Source of the DNA: DATAYF01 sp036272735
Lineage (GTDB): Bacteria > Chloroflexota > Ktedonobacteria > Ktedonobacterales > Ktedonobacteraceae
Reading direction: 5' to 3'
Assembly (NCBI GenBank): GCA_036272735.1
Contig: DATAYF010000407.1
Location: 1 to 21,152, forward strand
DNA: 21,152 bases
The position numbers and the translations under genes were made by a program. The first letter of the stretch is position 1. Each line of letters opens with the position of its first letter. Below, one piece after another: positions 14,919 through 21,152 of the stretch. Below the pieces are notes generated by a model. The model saw nothing but the letters and a program-made list of their open reading frames with translations. It had not been told where the DNA came from and did no database searches.

Positions 14919-15290
14919 GTGGCACTCAAACGCGAGTTACGCTTACGAAAAAACAACGATTTCCAGCGAGTAAGGCAGCAGGGACGTTCTATCGCTTCCC
15001 GGCTGCTTATACTTGCGTGGACACCAAACAACGTGGCACAATTGCGTGTTGGTTTTGTGATTAGTAAACGCATTTCAAAGCGTGCTGTTGAACGTAATTA
15101 TGTAAAACGTCTCCTGGGCGAAGCCGTTCGCCCCCTGCTTACCGATATCCCTGACGGCTGGGATCTTGTTCTCAGCGCTCGACAGCCTATTCTGGGCGTC
15201 GATCTATTTACACTTTCGAAGGATATCGTTACGCTGCTACGCCGGGCAAACTTAAACACTGCCACACAGCAGGCCGGGACGAGCAGCTAG
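14919..15290 (+). CDS. rnpA: Ribonuclease P protein component
   Basis: This is the small basic protein subunit of RNase P, which trims the 5' leader of pre-tRNAs together with the catalytic RNA. The 123 residues show the family start LKRELRLRKNNDFQRVRQQGRS and the RNA-binding signature VGFVISKRISKRAVERN, then YVKRLLGEAVR. In many homologues the last part reads RNRIKR; here it is RNYVKR. GTG 14919 is used. No Shine-Dalgarno sequence is visible in the 15-nt gap after rpmH, so translation may be coupled to rpmH. Confidence 0.93.
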   Translation: MALKRELRLRKNNDFQRVRQQGRSIASRLLILAWTPNNVAQLRVGFVISKRISKRAVERNYVKRLLGEAVRPLLTDIPDGWDLVLSARQPILGVDLFTLSKDIVTLLRRANLNTATQQAGTSS

Positions 15291-15327
15291 ATGTGCATAC
15301 CTATACACACGCAAAGGTCACAATATC

Positions 15328-15555
15328 GTGAAATATATCGCTTTAGCATTGATCCGTTTATATCAGCGCACGCTGTCGGTAGTCCTGCCTTCATCGTGTC
15401 GGTTTACTCCCTCGTGTTCACATTATGGGTACGAGGCTATTGAACGTTTTGGCTTTTTCCGTGGTGGTTGGATGACCATGAAACGCATCGGGCGCTGTCA
15501 GCCTTTCTATCACGGCAATCTCTATGATCCGGTCCCGGAACGCCTGGGAAACTAG
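15328..15555 (+). CDS. yidD: Membrane protein insertion efficiency factor YidD
   Basis: The 75-residue protein has the YidD signature: LIRLYQRTLS, then CRFTPSCSHYGYEAI with the three family Cys/Tyr positions, then GGWMTMKRIGRCQPF and a YDPVPE end. YidD aids YidC-dependent membrane insertion and is thought to sit at the inner face of the membrane through an amphipathic helix. GTG 15328 follows AAAGGT (15313-15318) at 9 nt. It lies between rnpA and yidC as in most bacteria. Confidence 0.94.
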   Translation: MKYIALALIRLYQRTLSVVLPSSCRFTPSCSHYGYEAIERFGFFRGGWMTMKRIGRCQPFYHGNLYDPVPERLGN

Positions 15556-15576
15556 ATCAAGGAAGGCAGGAGAATC

Positions 15577-16641
15577 TTGATAGGTGCAATAGGGAATCTA
15601 TTCAACCTGATCTTTACAGATCCCATCTTCAATGCGCTGATGGTGCTCTATCGCCTCCTGGGCGATTTCGGCCTGGCTATTGTCTTTCTTACGATTATTA
15701 TCAAACTCATACTTATCCCTCTCACTTTGCAACAGCTCAAGTCGATGAAGGCCAATCAGGAGTTGCAGCCACTGATGGCTGAAATTCGTAAGAAATACGC
15801 CAATAACAAGCAGGAGCAGATGCTGCGCACACAGGCGCTCTACAAAGAAAAAGGCTTTAATCCCGCTGCTGGCTGCTTGCCATTGTTCATTCAGCTACCG
15901 GTGCTCTACGGCCTCTTCTTCGCGTTTGAGGCCATCGTGTCGAATAAAAACCTGACTGTAGCTGCTGTTAACAGCCGCTTGTATCCTTTCATTCCGCCAT
16001 TTGTTAATAAGCCTGATATTCAGTTGACATGGCTGGCATTCCTTGATCACCTTTTCCATATCCAATTTTTCGTGTTTTCGCTTGGGAAGCCTGATCCGAC
16101 ACATATCCTCCCGATCCTGGCTGGCCTGGCGACCTTTGTGCAGTTACGCATGTCGCAGGCCAGAAATATGGCGCCCACGACAGGCAATGCAAAAGATCCC
16201 ACTGCTCAGTCGATGAAGATGATGCAGTATGCCATGCCGCTGATTACCGTCTTCTTTGGCTGGACTTTTCCCGCAGGCTTAGCACTCTACTGGGTCGTCT
16301 CGTATGGCTTCCAGGCCATTCAGCAGTACTTCGTCACCGGTTGGGGCGGTTTAATGCCTGCGAAAGATGGCGCGAAAACAGGTACAGGTACGATCAGTGC
16401 CAACGCAACAAAAACGAATAGCAGCAAAGTTGTCGATGCAACCGTTGCGAAGCCACGCAGCATCGAGCCAGCCATCGCCACCAACGGGGCCAGCGGTGCC
16501 AAGAGCAATGGTGGTTCCGTGAATAATCGCGCACGCACCAACACACGTAGCAACGGGTCTTCCAATAACAATAATCACCGCCAACGCGGTAGCAGTGCGT
16601 CCGCTCGCCGTCGCAGCGGTGCGCAAAGGTCACGAGGCTAA
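15577..16641 (+). CDS. yidC: Membrane protein insertase YidC (Oxa1 family)
   Basis: YidC inserts membrane proteins alone or with Sec. The protein has 354 residues and lacks the large periplasmic domain of proteobacterial YidC. Five hydrophobic regions can be placed at about 10-25, 30-50, 98-120, 170-200 and 225-255. The groove position, which is Arg in many family members (IIIRLILLPL-like), is Lys43 here (IIIKLILIPL); positive charge is kept. The GCLPLFIQLPVLYGLFF segment is typical. After residue 255 comes a tail of about 100 residues, rich in Asn, Thr, Ser and late Arg, probably contacting the ribosome. The start is TTG 15577, with AGGAG at 15568-15572. It lies 22 nt after yidD. Confidence 0.94.
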   Translation: MIGAIGNLFNLIFTDPIFNALMVLYRLLGDFGLAIVFLTIIIKLILIPLTLQQLKSMKANQELQPLMAEIRKKYANNKQEQMLRTQALYKEKGFNPAAGCLPLFIQLPVLYGLFFAFEAIVSNKNLTVAAVNSRLYPFIPPFVNKPDIQLTWLAFLDHLFHIQFFVFSLGKPDPTHILPILAGLATFVQLRMSQARNMAPTTGNAKDPTAQSMKMMQYAMPLITVFFGWTFPAGLALYWVVSYGFQAIQQYFVTGWGGLMPAKDGAKTGTGTISANATKTNSSKVVDATVAKPRSIEPAIATNGASGAKSNGGSVNNRARTNTRSNGSSNNNNHRQRGSSASARRRSGAQRSRG

Positions 16642-16665
16642 ATCTTTTAGGGAGGCAAGGAAACA

Positions 16666-17622
16666 GTGGAAAGCATAGAGGCTAGTGGCAAAAGTGTTGA
16701 TGAAGCTGTCCAGCAGGCACTGAGTCGCCTGGGGAAAAGCCGAGAAGATGTAGAGATTACCGTTCTACAGGAGCCTAGCCGTGGTGCTTTCGGCATCGGC
16801 GGTCGAGAGGCACGCGTGCGCGCCGCTGTGCGTTTAGGCTCGAATATCAGCAGTGGCGCGGTGATCACGCCTGAAATGGCCGACGCCATTCTAGGCCCCG
16901 ACGATCTTGATGTGCCACTTCCCGATCAGGCGAGCGAGACATACGAGGCTGATGACGTTGCGTCCTACGAGGACGATGATGAGTTCCTGGATGAGGATGA
17001 GGACGAAGAGTCTGAGGTCGATGAGGGTGAAGTCGAGGACGAGGATGAGGAATTTGTGCCTTTTATCACGACCGCCGATCAGCCGATCCCTGTTCCCGCT
17101 GCTTCCACCATCGAACCCACACAGACACACGATGAGTACCTGTTTGTGGAGAATCCGACGCGCGAAGATGTCGAAATCACCGTCGATGTTTTGCAGCATC
17201 TCTTGCGCTACATGAACATTCGCGCCACAGTGCAGGTGCACTCGACCAGCCCGCTCACACTCAATATTCACGGCATCAACGAGAGCCTTGCCGTGTTGAT
17301 TGGTCGGCGTGGCGAGACGCTGGCCTCCTTGCAACTACTCGTAAACCTGGTGGTCAGCCACCGCACCAAGCGCCGCATGCGCATCGTCGTCGATGCCGAA
17401 AACTACCGCCAGCGCCGCGAGGAAAACCTGCGCTCCCTGGCGCTACGCGTCGCACAGCAAGTACGCAACTACCGACGTGCCGTCGCTCTTGAGGCCATGC
17501 CACCCAACGAGCGCCGCATCGTCCACATTGCGCTCTCCGACAGTACCGACATCAGCACCGAGAGCATCGGCGAAGGCGACGAACGCCGCGTCGTCATTTC
17601 ACTGAAACGCCCAGGACGCTAA
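16666..17622 (+). CDS. jag: RNA-binding protein Jag/KhpB (Jag-N, KH and R3H domains)
   Basis: The 318-residue protein starts with a Jag-N domain (1-52: EASGKSVDEAVQQALSRLG, then GAFGIGGREARV). A very acidic linker covers about 78-131. A KH domain at about 165-235 has the GxxG-type loop IGRRGETL (212-219). An R3H domain at about 236-315 contains R-x-x-R-E-E-N-L and NERRIVHIAL. Jag/KhpB binds RNA and is linked to cell elongation and division control; its gene usually follows yidC, as here. The acidic linker is longer than in most homologues. GTG 16666 is preceded by AAGGAA (16657-16662) and GGGAGG. It starts 24 nt after yidC and is likely in the same transcript. Confidence 0.93.
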   Translation: MESIEASGKSVDEAVQQALSRLGKSREDVEITVLQEPSRGAFGIGGREARVRAAVRLGSNISSGAVITPEMADAILGPDDLDVPLPDQASETYEADDVASYEDDDEFLDEDEDEESEVDEGEVEDEDEEFVPFITTADQPIPVPAASTIEPTQTHDEYLFVENPTREDVEITVDVLQHLLRYMNIRATVQVHSTSPLTLNIHGINESLAVLIGRRGETLASLQLLVNLVVSHRTKRRMRIVVDAENYRQRREENLRSLALRVAQQVRNYRRAVALEAMPPNERRIVHIALSDSTDISTESIGEGDERRVVISLKRPGR

Positions 17623-17626
17623 TATT

Positions 17627-17681
17627 TGTATATGGTATGAACCGAGGTGACTAGCTGCCGCCTCGGTTCATACCATATACA
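17627..17681. terminator. Perfect 21-bp-arm hairpin after jag
   Basis: Positions 17627-17647 and 17661-17681 are exact reverse complements around a 13-nt loop. The stem begins 4 bp after the jag stop. Its loop-proximal part is GC-rich (AACCGAGG/CCTCGGTT) and its base is AT-rich. No T-run follows on either strand. It probably ends or protects the rpmH-jag transcript, but it is not a textbook intrinsic terminator. Confidence 0.6.
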
Positions 17682-17707
17682 TAACATAGCTGGAAGGAAA
17701 ATCCACC

Positions 17708-18589
17708 TTGCTTCAGGTGCCAGAATTTCTCACCATCGGGCACATCACCCGCGATATGCAGGCAGGTGGTGCTTTCACGCTAGGCGGCACGGTACATTTT
17801 GCCGCCCTGACCGCCTATCACCTGGGATTAGCGGCGGCAATCGTCACCTGCGCCGACAATGATCTCGCGCCACAACTGCCAGCGCTACTGCCCGGCATCT
17901 CGCTAGAGGTACGCCCTTCAGCAGAAACGACAACCTTTGCCAATACCTACACTGAGCAGGGCTTTCGTATCCAACATCTGTACGCTCGTGGCACGCAGCT
18001 TACACCACTTGACGTGCCCCCGACGTGGCTCGATGCTCCTATCGTCCTGCTGGGTCCCCTGGCACAAGAACTCGACGCCGACTTTGTCACGCACATTGCT
18101 CGTCGCCCCGGTCGCATCATTGCCGCGACGCCCCAGGGGTGGCTACGTCGCTGGGACGATAGCGGCCGTGTCTGGCCCACGCCCTGGCTGGCCGCCGAGC
18201 AGGTGTTACCAGCACTGGATGTACTGATCCTGAGCCACGACGACCTGCTCCCCTTCGCCGATGGTCTTCGTGGCGAGGCCGATGCTATGCTAACACGTTG
18301 GAGCAAGCACATTCCGCTACTCGTCGCCACCGATGGACGCCACGGTGCCACGCTCTTCCAGCATGGCGACACGCGGCGCTTCCCCGCCTACGCGGCCGCT
18401 GAGGTTGATCCCACGGGCGCAGGTGATGTCTTCGCCGCCGCCTTTCTCACACACCTCCATCGCCACCATAACGCGGCAGAAGCTGTCAACTTTGCCAACT
18501 GCGTCGCCTCCTTCTCGATTGAGCAGCCAGGCGTGCAGGGTATCCCCGACCTCGCGCTGGTGCAGCAACGATTGCATACGATCAGATAA
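17708..18589 (+). CDS. PfkB-family carbohydrate kinase
   Basis: The 293-residue protein belongs to the ribokinase/PfkB family, which transfers phosphate from ATP to a sugar or nucleoside. It has an N-terminal GGTVHFAALTAYHLGL (substrate-side Gly-Gly motif, about 26-41) and the ATP-side signature VDPTGAGDVFAAAF, with catalytic base D240. A VATDGRHGATLF strand precedes it. The substrate cannot be told; the short length fits the less-characterised group of this family. TTG 17708 is supported by GGAAGGA (17692-17698) 9 nt upstream. No second ATG with a better site exists nearby. The gene stands alone between two long hairpins, so it is probably its own transcription unit, though no clear promoter was identified. 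Confidence 0.88.
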   Translation: MLQVPEFLTIGHITRDMQAGGAFTLGGTVHFAALTAYHLGLAAAIVTCADNDLAPQLPALLPGISLEVRPSAETTTFANTYTEQGFRIQHLYARGTQLTPLDVPPTWLDAPIVLLGPLAQELDADFVTHIARRPGRIIAATPQGWLRRWDDSGRVWPTPWLAAEQVLPALDVLILSHDDLLPFADGLRGEADAMLTRWSKHIPLLVATDGRHGATLFQHGDTRRFPAYAAAEVDPTGAGDVFAAAFLTHLHRHHNAAEAVNFANCVASFSIEQPGVQGIPDLALVQQRLHTIR

Positions 18590-18591
18590 AT

Positions 18592-18613
18592 AAGATACAC
18601 GAAAAAGTATCTT
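18592..18613 (+). terminator. Small hairpin with short T-run after the PfkB gene
   Basis: AAGATAC (18592-18598) pairs with GTATCTT (18607-18613) around an A-rich 8-nt loop, and two more T follow before CG. The stem is AT-rich and weak. Confidence 0.35.
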
Positions 18614-18621
18614 TTCGTCCC

Positions 18622-18674
18622 TATATTGATAAGTGTCTACTGAGTCCGCGGCTCAGTAGACACTTATCAATATA
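18622..18674. terminator. Perfect 23-bp-arm hairpin after the PfkB gene
   Basis: Positions 18622-18644 and 18652-18674 are exact reverse complements with the 7-nt loop TCCGCGG. Beyond one unpaired base, CCC (18619-18621) can also pair with the start of a run of eight G (18676-18683). No T-tract follows. A terminator or 3'-end stabiliser between the kinase and PRC-barrel genes is likely; a palindromic repeat family is the alternative. Confidence 0.6.
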
Positions 18675-18711
18675 TGGGGGGGGTTATTTGCTCCACGCCA
18701 GCGCGTAGCTG

Positions 18712-18717
18712 TATAAT
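18712..18717 (+). promoter_or_regulatory. Candidate -10 of the PRC-barrel gene
   Basis: TATAAT at 18712-18717 is a perfect -10. The best -35 at 18 bp spacing is TTGCTC (18688-18693, 3 of 6). The leader would be about 70 nt. Confidence 0.42.
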
Positions 18718-18792
18718 TGATATATTCTTCGCTTTGCATAGAGGCATTTCTATCTTAAATTATCCTGTCTATTTTAAGGAGCTTCATTTTTC

Positions 18793-19266
18793 ATGGACAA
18801 TCACAATCACACCACGCGCAAGTGGTCGGATGTATATAAGATGCAGGCATACGTGCCGCAAGAGGGTAGAACCCTCGGCGTGGTCGACGACTTTTATTTC
18901 AAACCTGGCACCAACGCCATCTACGCGCTGGGCGTCAGCACACGCATAAATGGTGAACGCGCCCTGCCGGTCACAGGCATTAAAGAGGTCGGTTCAGAGC
19001 ATATCGATCTTGTCAATGCGCAGATGTTGACCCATGCCCTGCCGCCGCTGCCCAGAGGGCAGGAGCTGCGTGGGAAAAAGGTGGTAAACGAAACAGGCAA
19101 AGAACTTGGCACGGTCGGCGATGTCTGGTTGGCAACCGAACATCCAACAACGTTACGCATCGCCGCCATTGAAGTGCAAAGCGCGTCTGGACGCCGCGCA
19201 CGCACCTTCACCGCGGGCGAAATTGCCAGTTACACCGACGACGCGGTCATCGTGTACGATAGGTAG
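18793..19266 (+). CDS. Protein with two PRC-barrel domains
   Basis: The 157-residue protein consists of two PRC-barrel-like beta domains. The first, at about 13-78, has the pattern GRTLGVVDDFYFKPGTNAIYALGV. The second, at about 90-155, has GKKVVNETGKELGTVGDVWL and ends ASYTDDAVIVYD. PRC-barrels occur in photosynthetic reaction centre H subunits and, more widely, in RimM and stress-related proteins. The domain alone does not give the function. The N-terminus (MDNHNHTTRKW) shows no signal peptide. ATG 18793 follows AAGGAG (18776-18781) by 11 nt. No neighbour suggests a partner. Confidence 0.83.
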   Translation: MDNHNHTTRKWSDVYKMQAYVPQEGRTLGVVDDFYFKPGTNAIYALGVSTRINGERALPVTGIKEVGSEHIDLVNAQMLTHALPPLPRGQELRGKKVVNETGKELGTVGDVWLATEHPTTLRIAAIEVQSASGRRARTFTAGEIASYTDDAVIVYDR

Positions 19267-19272
19267 CCCTGG

Positions 19273-20166
19273 CTAGTTGTTTGTGGTGGCGAGTGCTTCT
19301 CGTACAAGATCGAGAAAGGTACATAAAACAGGAGTTGTATCGTCTCGCCGCCATGCCAGAGCAAGTTCCACGCAAGCAGGAGCCTCGTTCAATTCACAGT
19401 AGACTACCCCTTCCTGGCGAAGCTGCTGCAGAGAAGCAGGCACCAGGCAAATGCCGAAGCCTGCTGCTACCAGTCCGACCATTGTTTGCATCTGGATTGC
19501 CTCCTGGGTAACTCGTGGACTAAATCCTGCTTGCTGGCAAAGGCTGAGTATGTGATCATATAAGCCTGCTCCCAGGTGACGTGGGAACAGCACAAAGGGT
19601 TCGCCTGCCAGGGCCGAGAGTGAGAGAGATTTTTGTGTTGCCAGGTGATGCTGCTCAGGAAGAGCTACGATCAATGCTTCTCGCGTGAAAGCTTCAGTCA
19701 TAAGCGAATCTTGCGCCACGGGATGCCGTAGCACTCCCAGGTGAATACGTTGCTCATGAAGGGCCTGGATCTGCTGTCCTGTGGTCAGTTCATGTAGAAC
19801 CAGGGTAACATCAGGAAAACGCTCACGGAATCTATGTAAGAGCTTCGGAAGTAGACCATACGTTGCAGATCCGACAAAGCCGATGATGAGTTGCCCTCGC
19901 TCTCCACGATCTGTGCGTTGTGCTACTTCTATCGCGTGCTTTGCCTGCTCAAGCACGCGCTGCGCTTCCACAAGAAATGCCACGCCTGCCTCTGTTAAAG
20001 AGACGCTTCGCCTGGTACGCAAAAAGAGTTGTACCCCTAATTCTTCTTCCAATTGACGGATTTGTTGGCTGAGAGGGGGTTGCGCGATACGAAGTCGCTG
20101 AGCAGCATGTCCAAAGTGTAACTCCTCTGCTACGGTCACAAAATAGCGCAGGTGACGTAATTCCAT
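19273..20166 (-). CDS. LysR-family transcriptional regulator
   Basis: The 297-residue protein starts with the LysR helix-turn-helix: MELRHLRYFVTVAEELHFG, AAQRLRIAQPPLSQQIRQLE and FLRTRRSVSLTEAG (about 1-60). A two-lobed effector-binding domain follows, beginning near GQLIIGFVGSATYGLLPKLL and ending with VCTFLDLVREAL-like sequence. The start is ATG 20166 on the minus strand, with GAGGAGAT (20175-20182, complement) upstream. The gene is divergent from the dehydrogenase at 20279 with 112 bp between, the usual arrangement for a LysR regulator and its target. An ATATC-N5-GATAT palindrome at 20174-20188 fits the T-N11-A pattern of LysR sites and overlaps this gene's own ribosome site. The effector is unknown. 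Confidence 0.93.
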   Translation of the reverse strand: MELRHLRYFVTVAEELHFGHAAQRLRIAQPPLSQQIRQLEEELGVQLFLRTRRSVSLTEAGVAFLVEAQRVLEQAKHAIEVAQRTDRGERGQLIIGFVGSATYGLLPKLLHRFRERFPDVTLVLHELTTGQQIQALHEQRIHLGVLRHPVAQDSLMTEAFTREALIVALPEQHHLATQKSLSLSALAGEPFVLFPRHLGAGLYDHILSLCQQAGFSPRVTQEAIQMQTMVGLVAAGFGICLVPASLQQLRQEGVVYCELNEAPACVELALAWRRDDTTPVLCTFLDLVREALATTNN

Positions 20167-20173
20167 TTTTGTG

Positions 20174-20188
20174 ATATCTCCTCGATAT
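20174..20188. promoter_or_regulatory. Possible LysR operator (T-N11-A palindrome)
   Basis: ATATC (20174-20178) and GATAT (20184-20188) are exact complements around TCCTC. T20175 and A20187 give the T-N11-A spacing of LysR boxes. The site is close to the regulator's start and about 25 bp before the -35 of the divergent dehydrogenase promoter. Such short AT-rich palindromes also arise by chance. Confidence 0.35.
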
Positions 20189-20210
20189 GAGTTGCCCTTG
20201 ATTTATATAT

Positions 20211-20239
20211 TGGACAGTCATCTTCCTTGACATTATACT
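20211..20239 (+). promoter_or_regulatory. Promoter of the dehydrogenase gene
   Basis: TGGACA (20211-20216, 5 of 6) is followed after 17 bp by TATACT (20234-20239, 5 of 6). The leader to ATG 20279 would be about 33 nt and contains AAAGGAAGGG. Confidence 0.68.
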
Positions 20240-20278
20240 GTTTCTAGCAAGCGAGACAAATGCAAAAAGGAAGGGTTT

Positions 20279-21028
20279 ATGATGCAATCATTTAACAAGC
20301 AAACTATTCTCATCACCGGTGGGAACAGCGGGATGGGACGAGCAATCGCGGAAGCCTTCGTCCAAAGGCATGCTCAAGTCATAATCATTGGACGAAATGA
20401 GGAAACTTTGCGCACTACTGCATCATCTCTTGGAACACAAGCTTCGTGGTATCGAGCAGATGTGAGCGATAGCAAGCAGGTAATAGAGGTCATGAAATCA
20501 CAGGAGAAGATTGATGTTCTGGTGAACGCTGCAGGTTTCACCGGAACGATCACTACCGATACTCCATTTGAGGAAGCCGAGCAGACATGGGACGCTATAG
20601 TCGATGCCAATCTGAAAGGGAGTTTCCTTATGAGCCTGGCAGTAGCACCTCATTTGTCCCGTCCTGGCGGACGAATCATCAATATCAGTTCGATTGCCGC
20701 TTTCACCGGTGGAAGTAGTGCTGGGGCACAAGCCTATGCTGCTGCCAAGGCTGGTGCGTTGGGGCTAACATATTCGCTGGCACGCGAATTGGGTCCGCAG
20801 GGGATCACCGTGAATGCGATTGCTCCTGGCTTCGTTCCTGAGACACGTTTTTTTGGTGGCGAGGTGCCTGAGGAGCGGATACGTAACGTCATCAATCAAA
20901 CGCCAATGGGACGCGTGGGCCACCCCGAAGATATTGCCGCTGCAGTTTTGTACCTCGCCTCGCCAGAAGCATCGTTTGTGACAGGCGAAGTGCTCAACGT
21001 CAACGGTGGCTGGCTCTTTGGACATTAA
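20279..21028 (+). CDS. Short-chain dehydrogenase/reductase (SDR)
   Basis: The 249-residue classical SDR is an NAD(P)-dependent oxidoreductase with a Rossmann fold. It shows TGGNSGMG (13-20, dinucleotide binding), D61 after strand 3, LVNAAG (81-86), N111, INISS with S138, the catalytic Y153-x-x-x-K157 (YAAAK) and PG with a substrate-side loop after it. The end ASFVTGEVLNVNGGW is typical of FabG-like SDRs. The substrate is not known from sequence. ATG 20279 and ATG 20282 are both possible; AAAGGAAGGG ends 3 or 6 nt upstream, so the second has the better spacing. It is probably controlled by the divergent LysR protein. Confidence 0.92.
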   Translation: MMQSFNKQTILITGGNSGMGRAIAEAFVQRHAQVIIIGRNEETLRTTASSLGTQASWYRADVSDSKQVIEVMKSQEKIDVLVNAAGFTGTITTDTPFEEAEQTWDAIVDANLKGSFLMSLAVAPHLSRPGGRIINISSIAAFTGGSSAGAQAYAAAKAGALGLTYSLARELGPQGITVNAIAPGFVPETRFFGGEVPEERIRNVINQTPMGRVGHPEDIAAAVLYLASPEASFVTGEVLNVNGGWLFGH

Positions 21029-21075
21029 AAGCGTTACGCAAGGTCTCTTTCTCCTCCCTTACAGCGCTGGCCCCG

Positions 21076-21147
21076 GCACGCGGAATACATAAAGGAACCT
21101 TAATGGTTTGACCAAACCATTAAGGTTCCTTTATGTATTCCGCGTGC
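21076..21147. repeat. Perfect palindrome with 35-bp arms and a 2-nt centre, flanked by GCTGGCC
   Basis: Positions 21076-21110 and 21113-21147 are exact reverse complements with only AC between. GCTGGCC occurs as a direct repeat at 21066-21072 and 21146-21152, so the palindrome sits between 7-bp direct repeats, the second of which overlaps its end and reaches the window edge. No T-tract follows. It starts 48 bp after the dehydrogenase stop. It may be a terminator for both flanking genes or a small palindromic mobile element. Confidence 0.65.
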
Positions 21148-21152
21148 TGGCC

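Overview
The window is a piece of a bacterial chromosome of roughly mid GC content. The gene set suggests a Chloroflexota bacterium, most plausibly of the Ktedonobacteria: several proteins combine CPxC zinc ribbons with a PP2C phosphatase, a Ser/Thr kinase-TPR or an FHA domain, next to a DUF2079 membrane protein, a YggT protein, and the block rpmH-rnpA-yidD-yidC-jag. This assignment is inferred from gene content, not from a marker comparison.

Layout. (1) Positions 1-24 are the 3' end of a tRNA gene cut by the window edge. An accessory stretch follows: a 23-bp tandem duplication, a stand-alone CheY-like receiver (257-691) and the broken C-terminal remnant of a Uma2-family nuclease (845-1114). 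(2) Membrane and housekeeping genes run from 1.2 to 7.1 kb: a YdjM/DUF457-type membrane metal-dependent hydrolase behind a near-consensus promoter, a DUF2079 protein, a YggT protein, ribose-phosphate pyrophosphokinase (prs, TTG start) and the double-GTPase ribosome assembly factor der. (3) Positions 7.3-14.7 kb hold a five-gene phospho-signalling cluster: PP2C phosphatase, Ser/Thr kinase with zinc ribbon and TPRs, PP2C phosphatase with two zinc ribbons, von Willebrand A (VWA) protein, and zinc-ribbon/FHA protein. All five are on the plus strand. Two diverged copies of a 53-bp palindromic element, in opposite orientation, lie just after the first phosphatase and just after the VWA gene. (4) Positions 14.7-17.6 kb are the conserved rpmH-rnpA-yidD-yidC-jag block, driven by a perfect consensus sigma70-type promoter. 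(5) Positions 17.7-19.3 kb hold a PfkB-family sugar kinase and a PRC-barrel protein. (6) Positions 19.3-21.0 kb hold a divergent LysR regulator / short-chain dehydrogenase pair.

How the genes work together. The cluster in region 3 contains a writer (kinase), two erasers (PP2C), a phospho-threonine reader (FHA) and a MIDAS-type VWA scaffold. It resembles in logic the kinase/PP2C/VWA triads described around TerY, but the VWA protein is of a different, longer type and there are no ter genes. Region 4 covers ribosomal protein L34, the RNase P protein, and the membrane insertion factors YidD and YidC with the RNA-binding protein Jag/KhpB.

The most unusual non-coding content is a set of long, perfect intergenic palindromes without T-tracts after jag (21-bp arms), after the PfkB kinase (23-bp arms) and after the dehydrogenase (35-bp arms, 2-nt centre), plus the pair of 53-bp repeats. 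No CRISPR array, complete insertion sequence, prophage or rRNA was seen.
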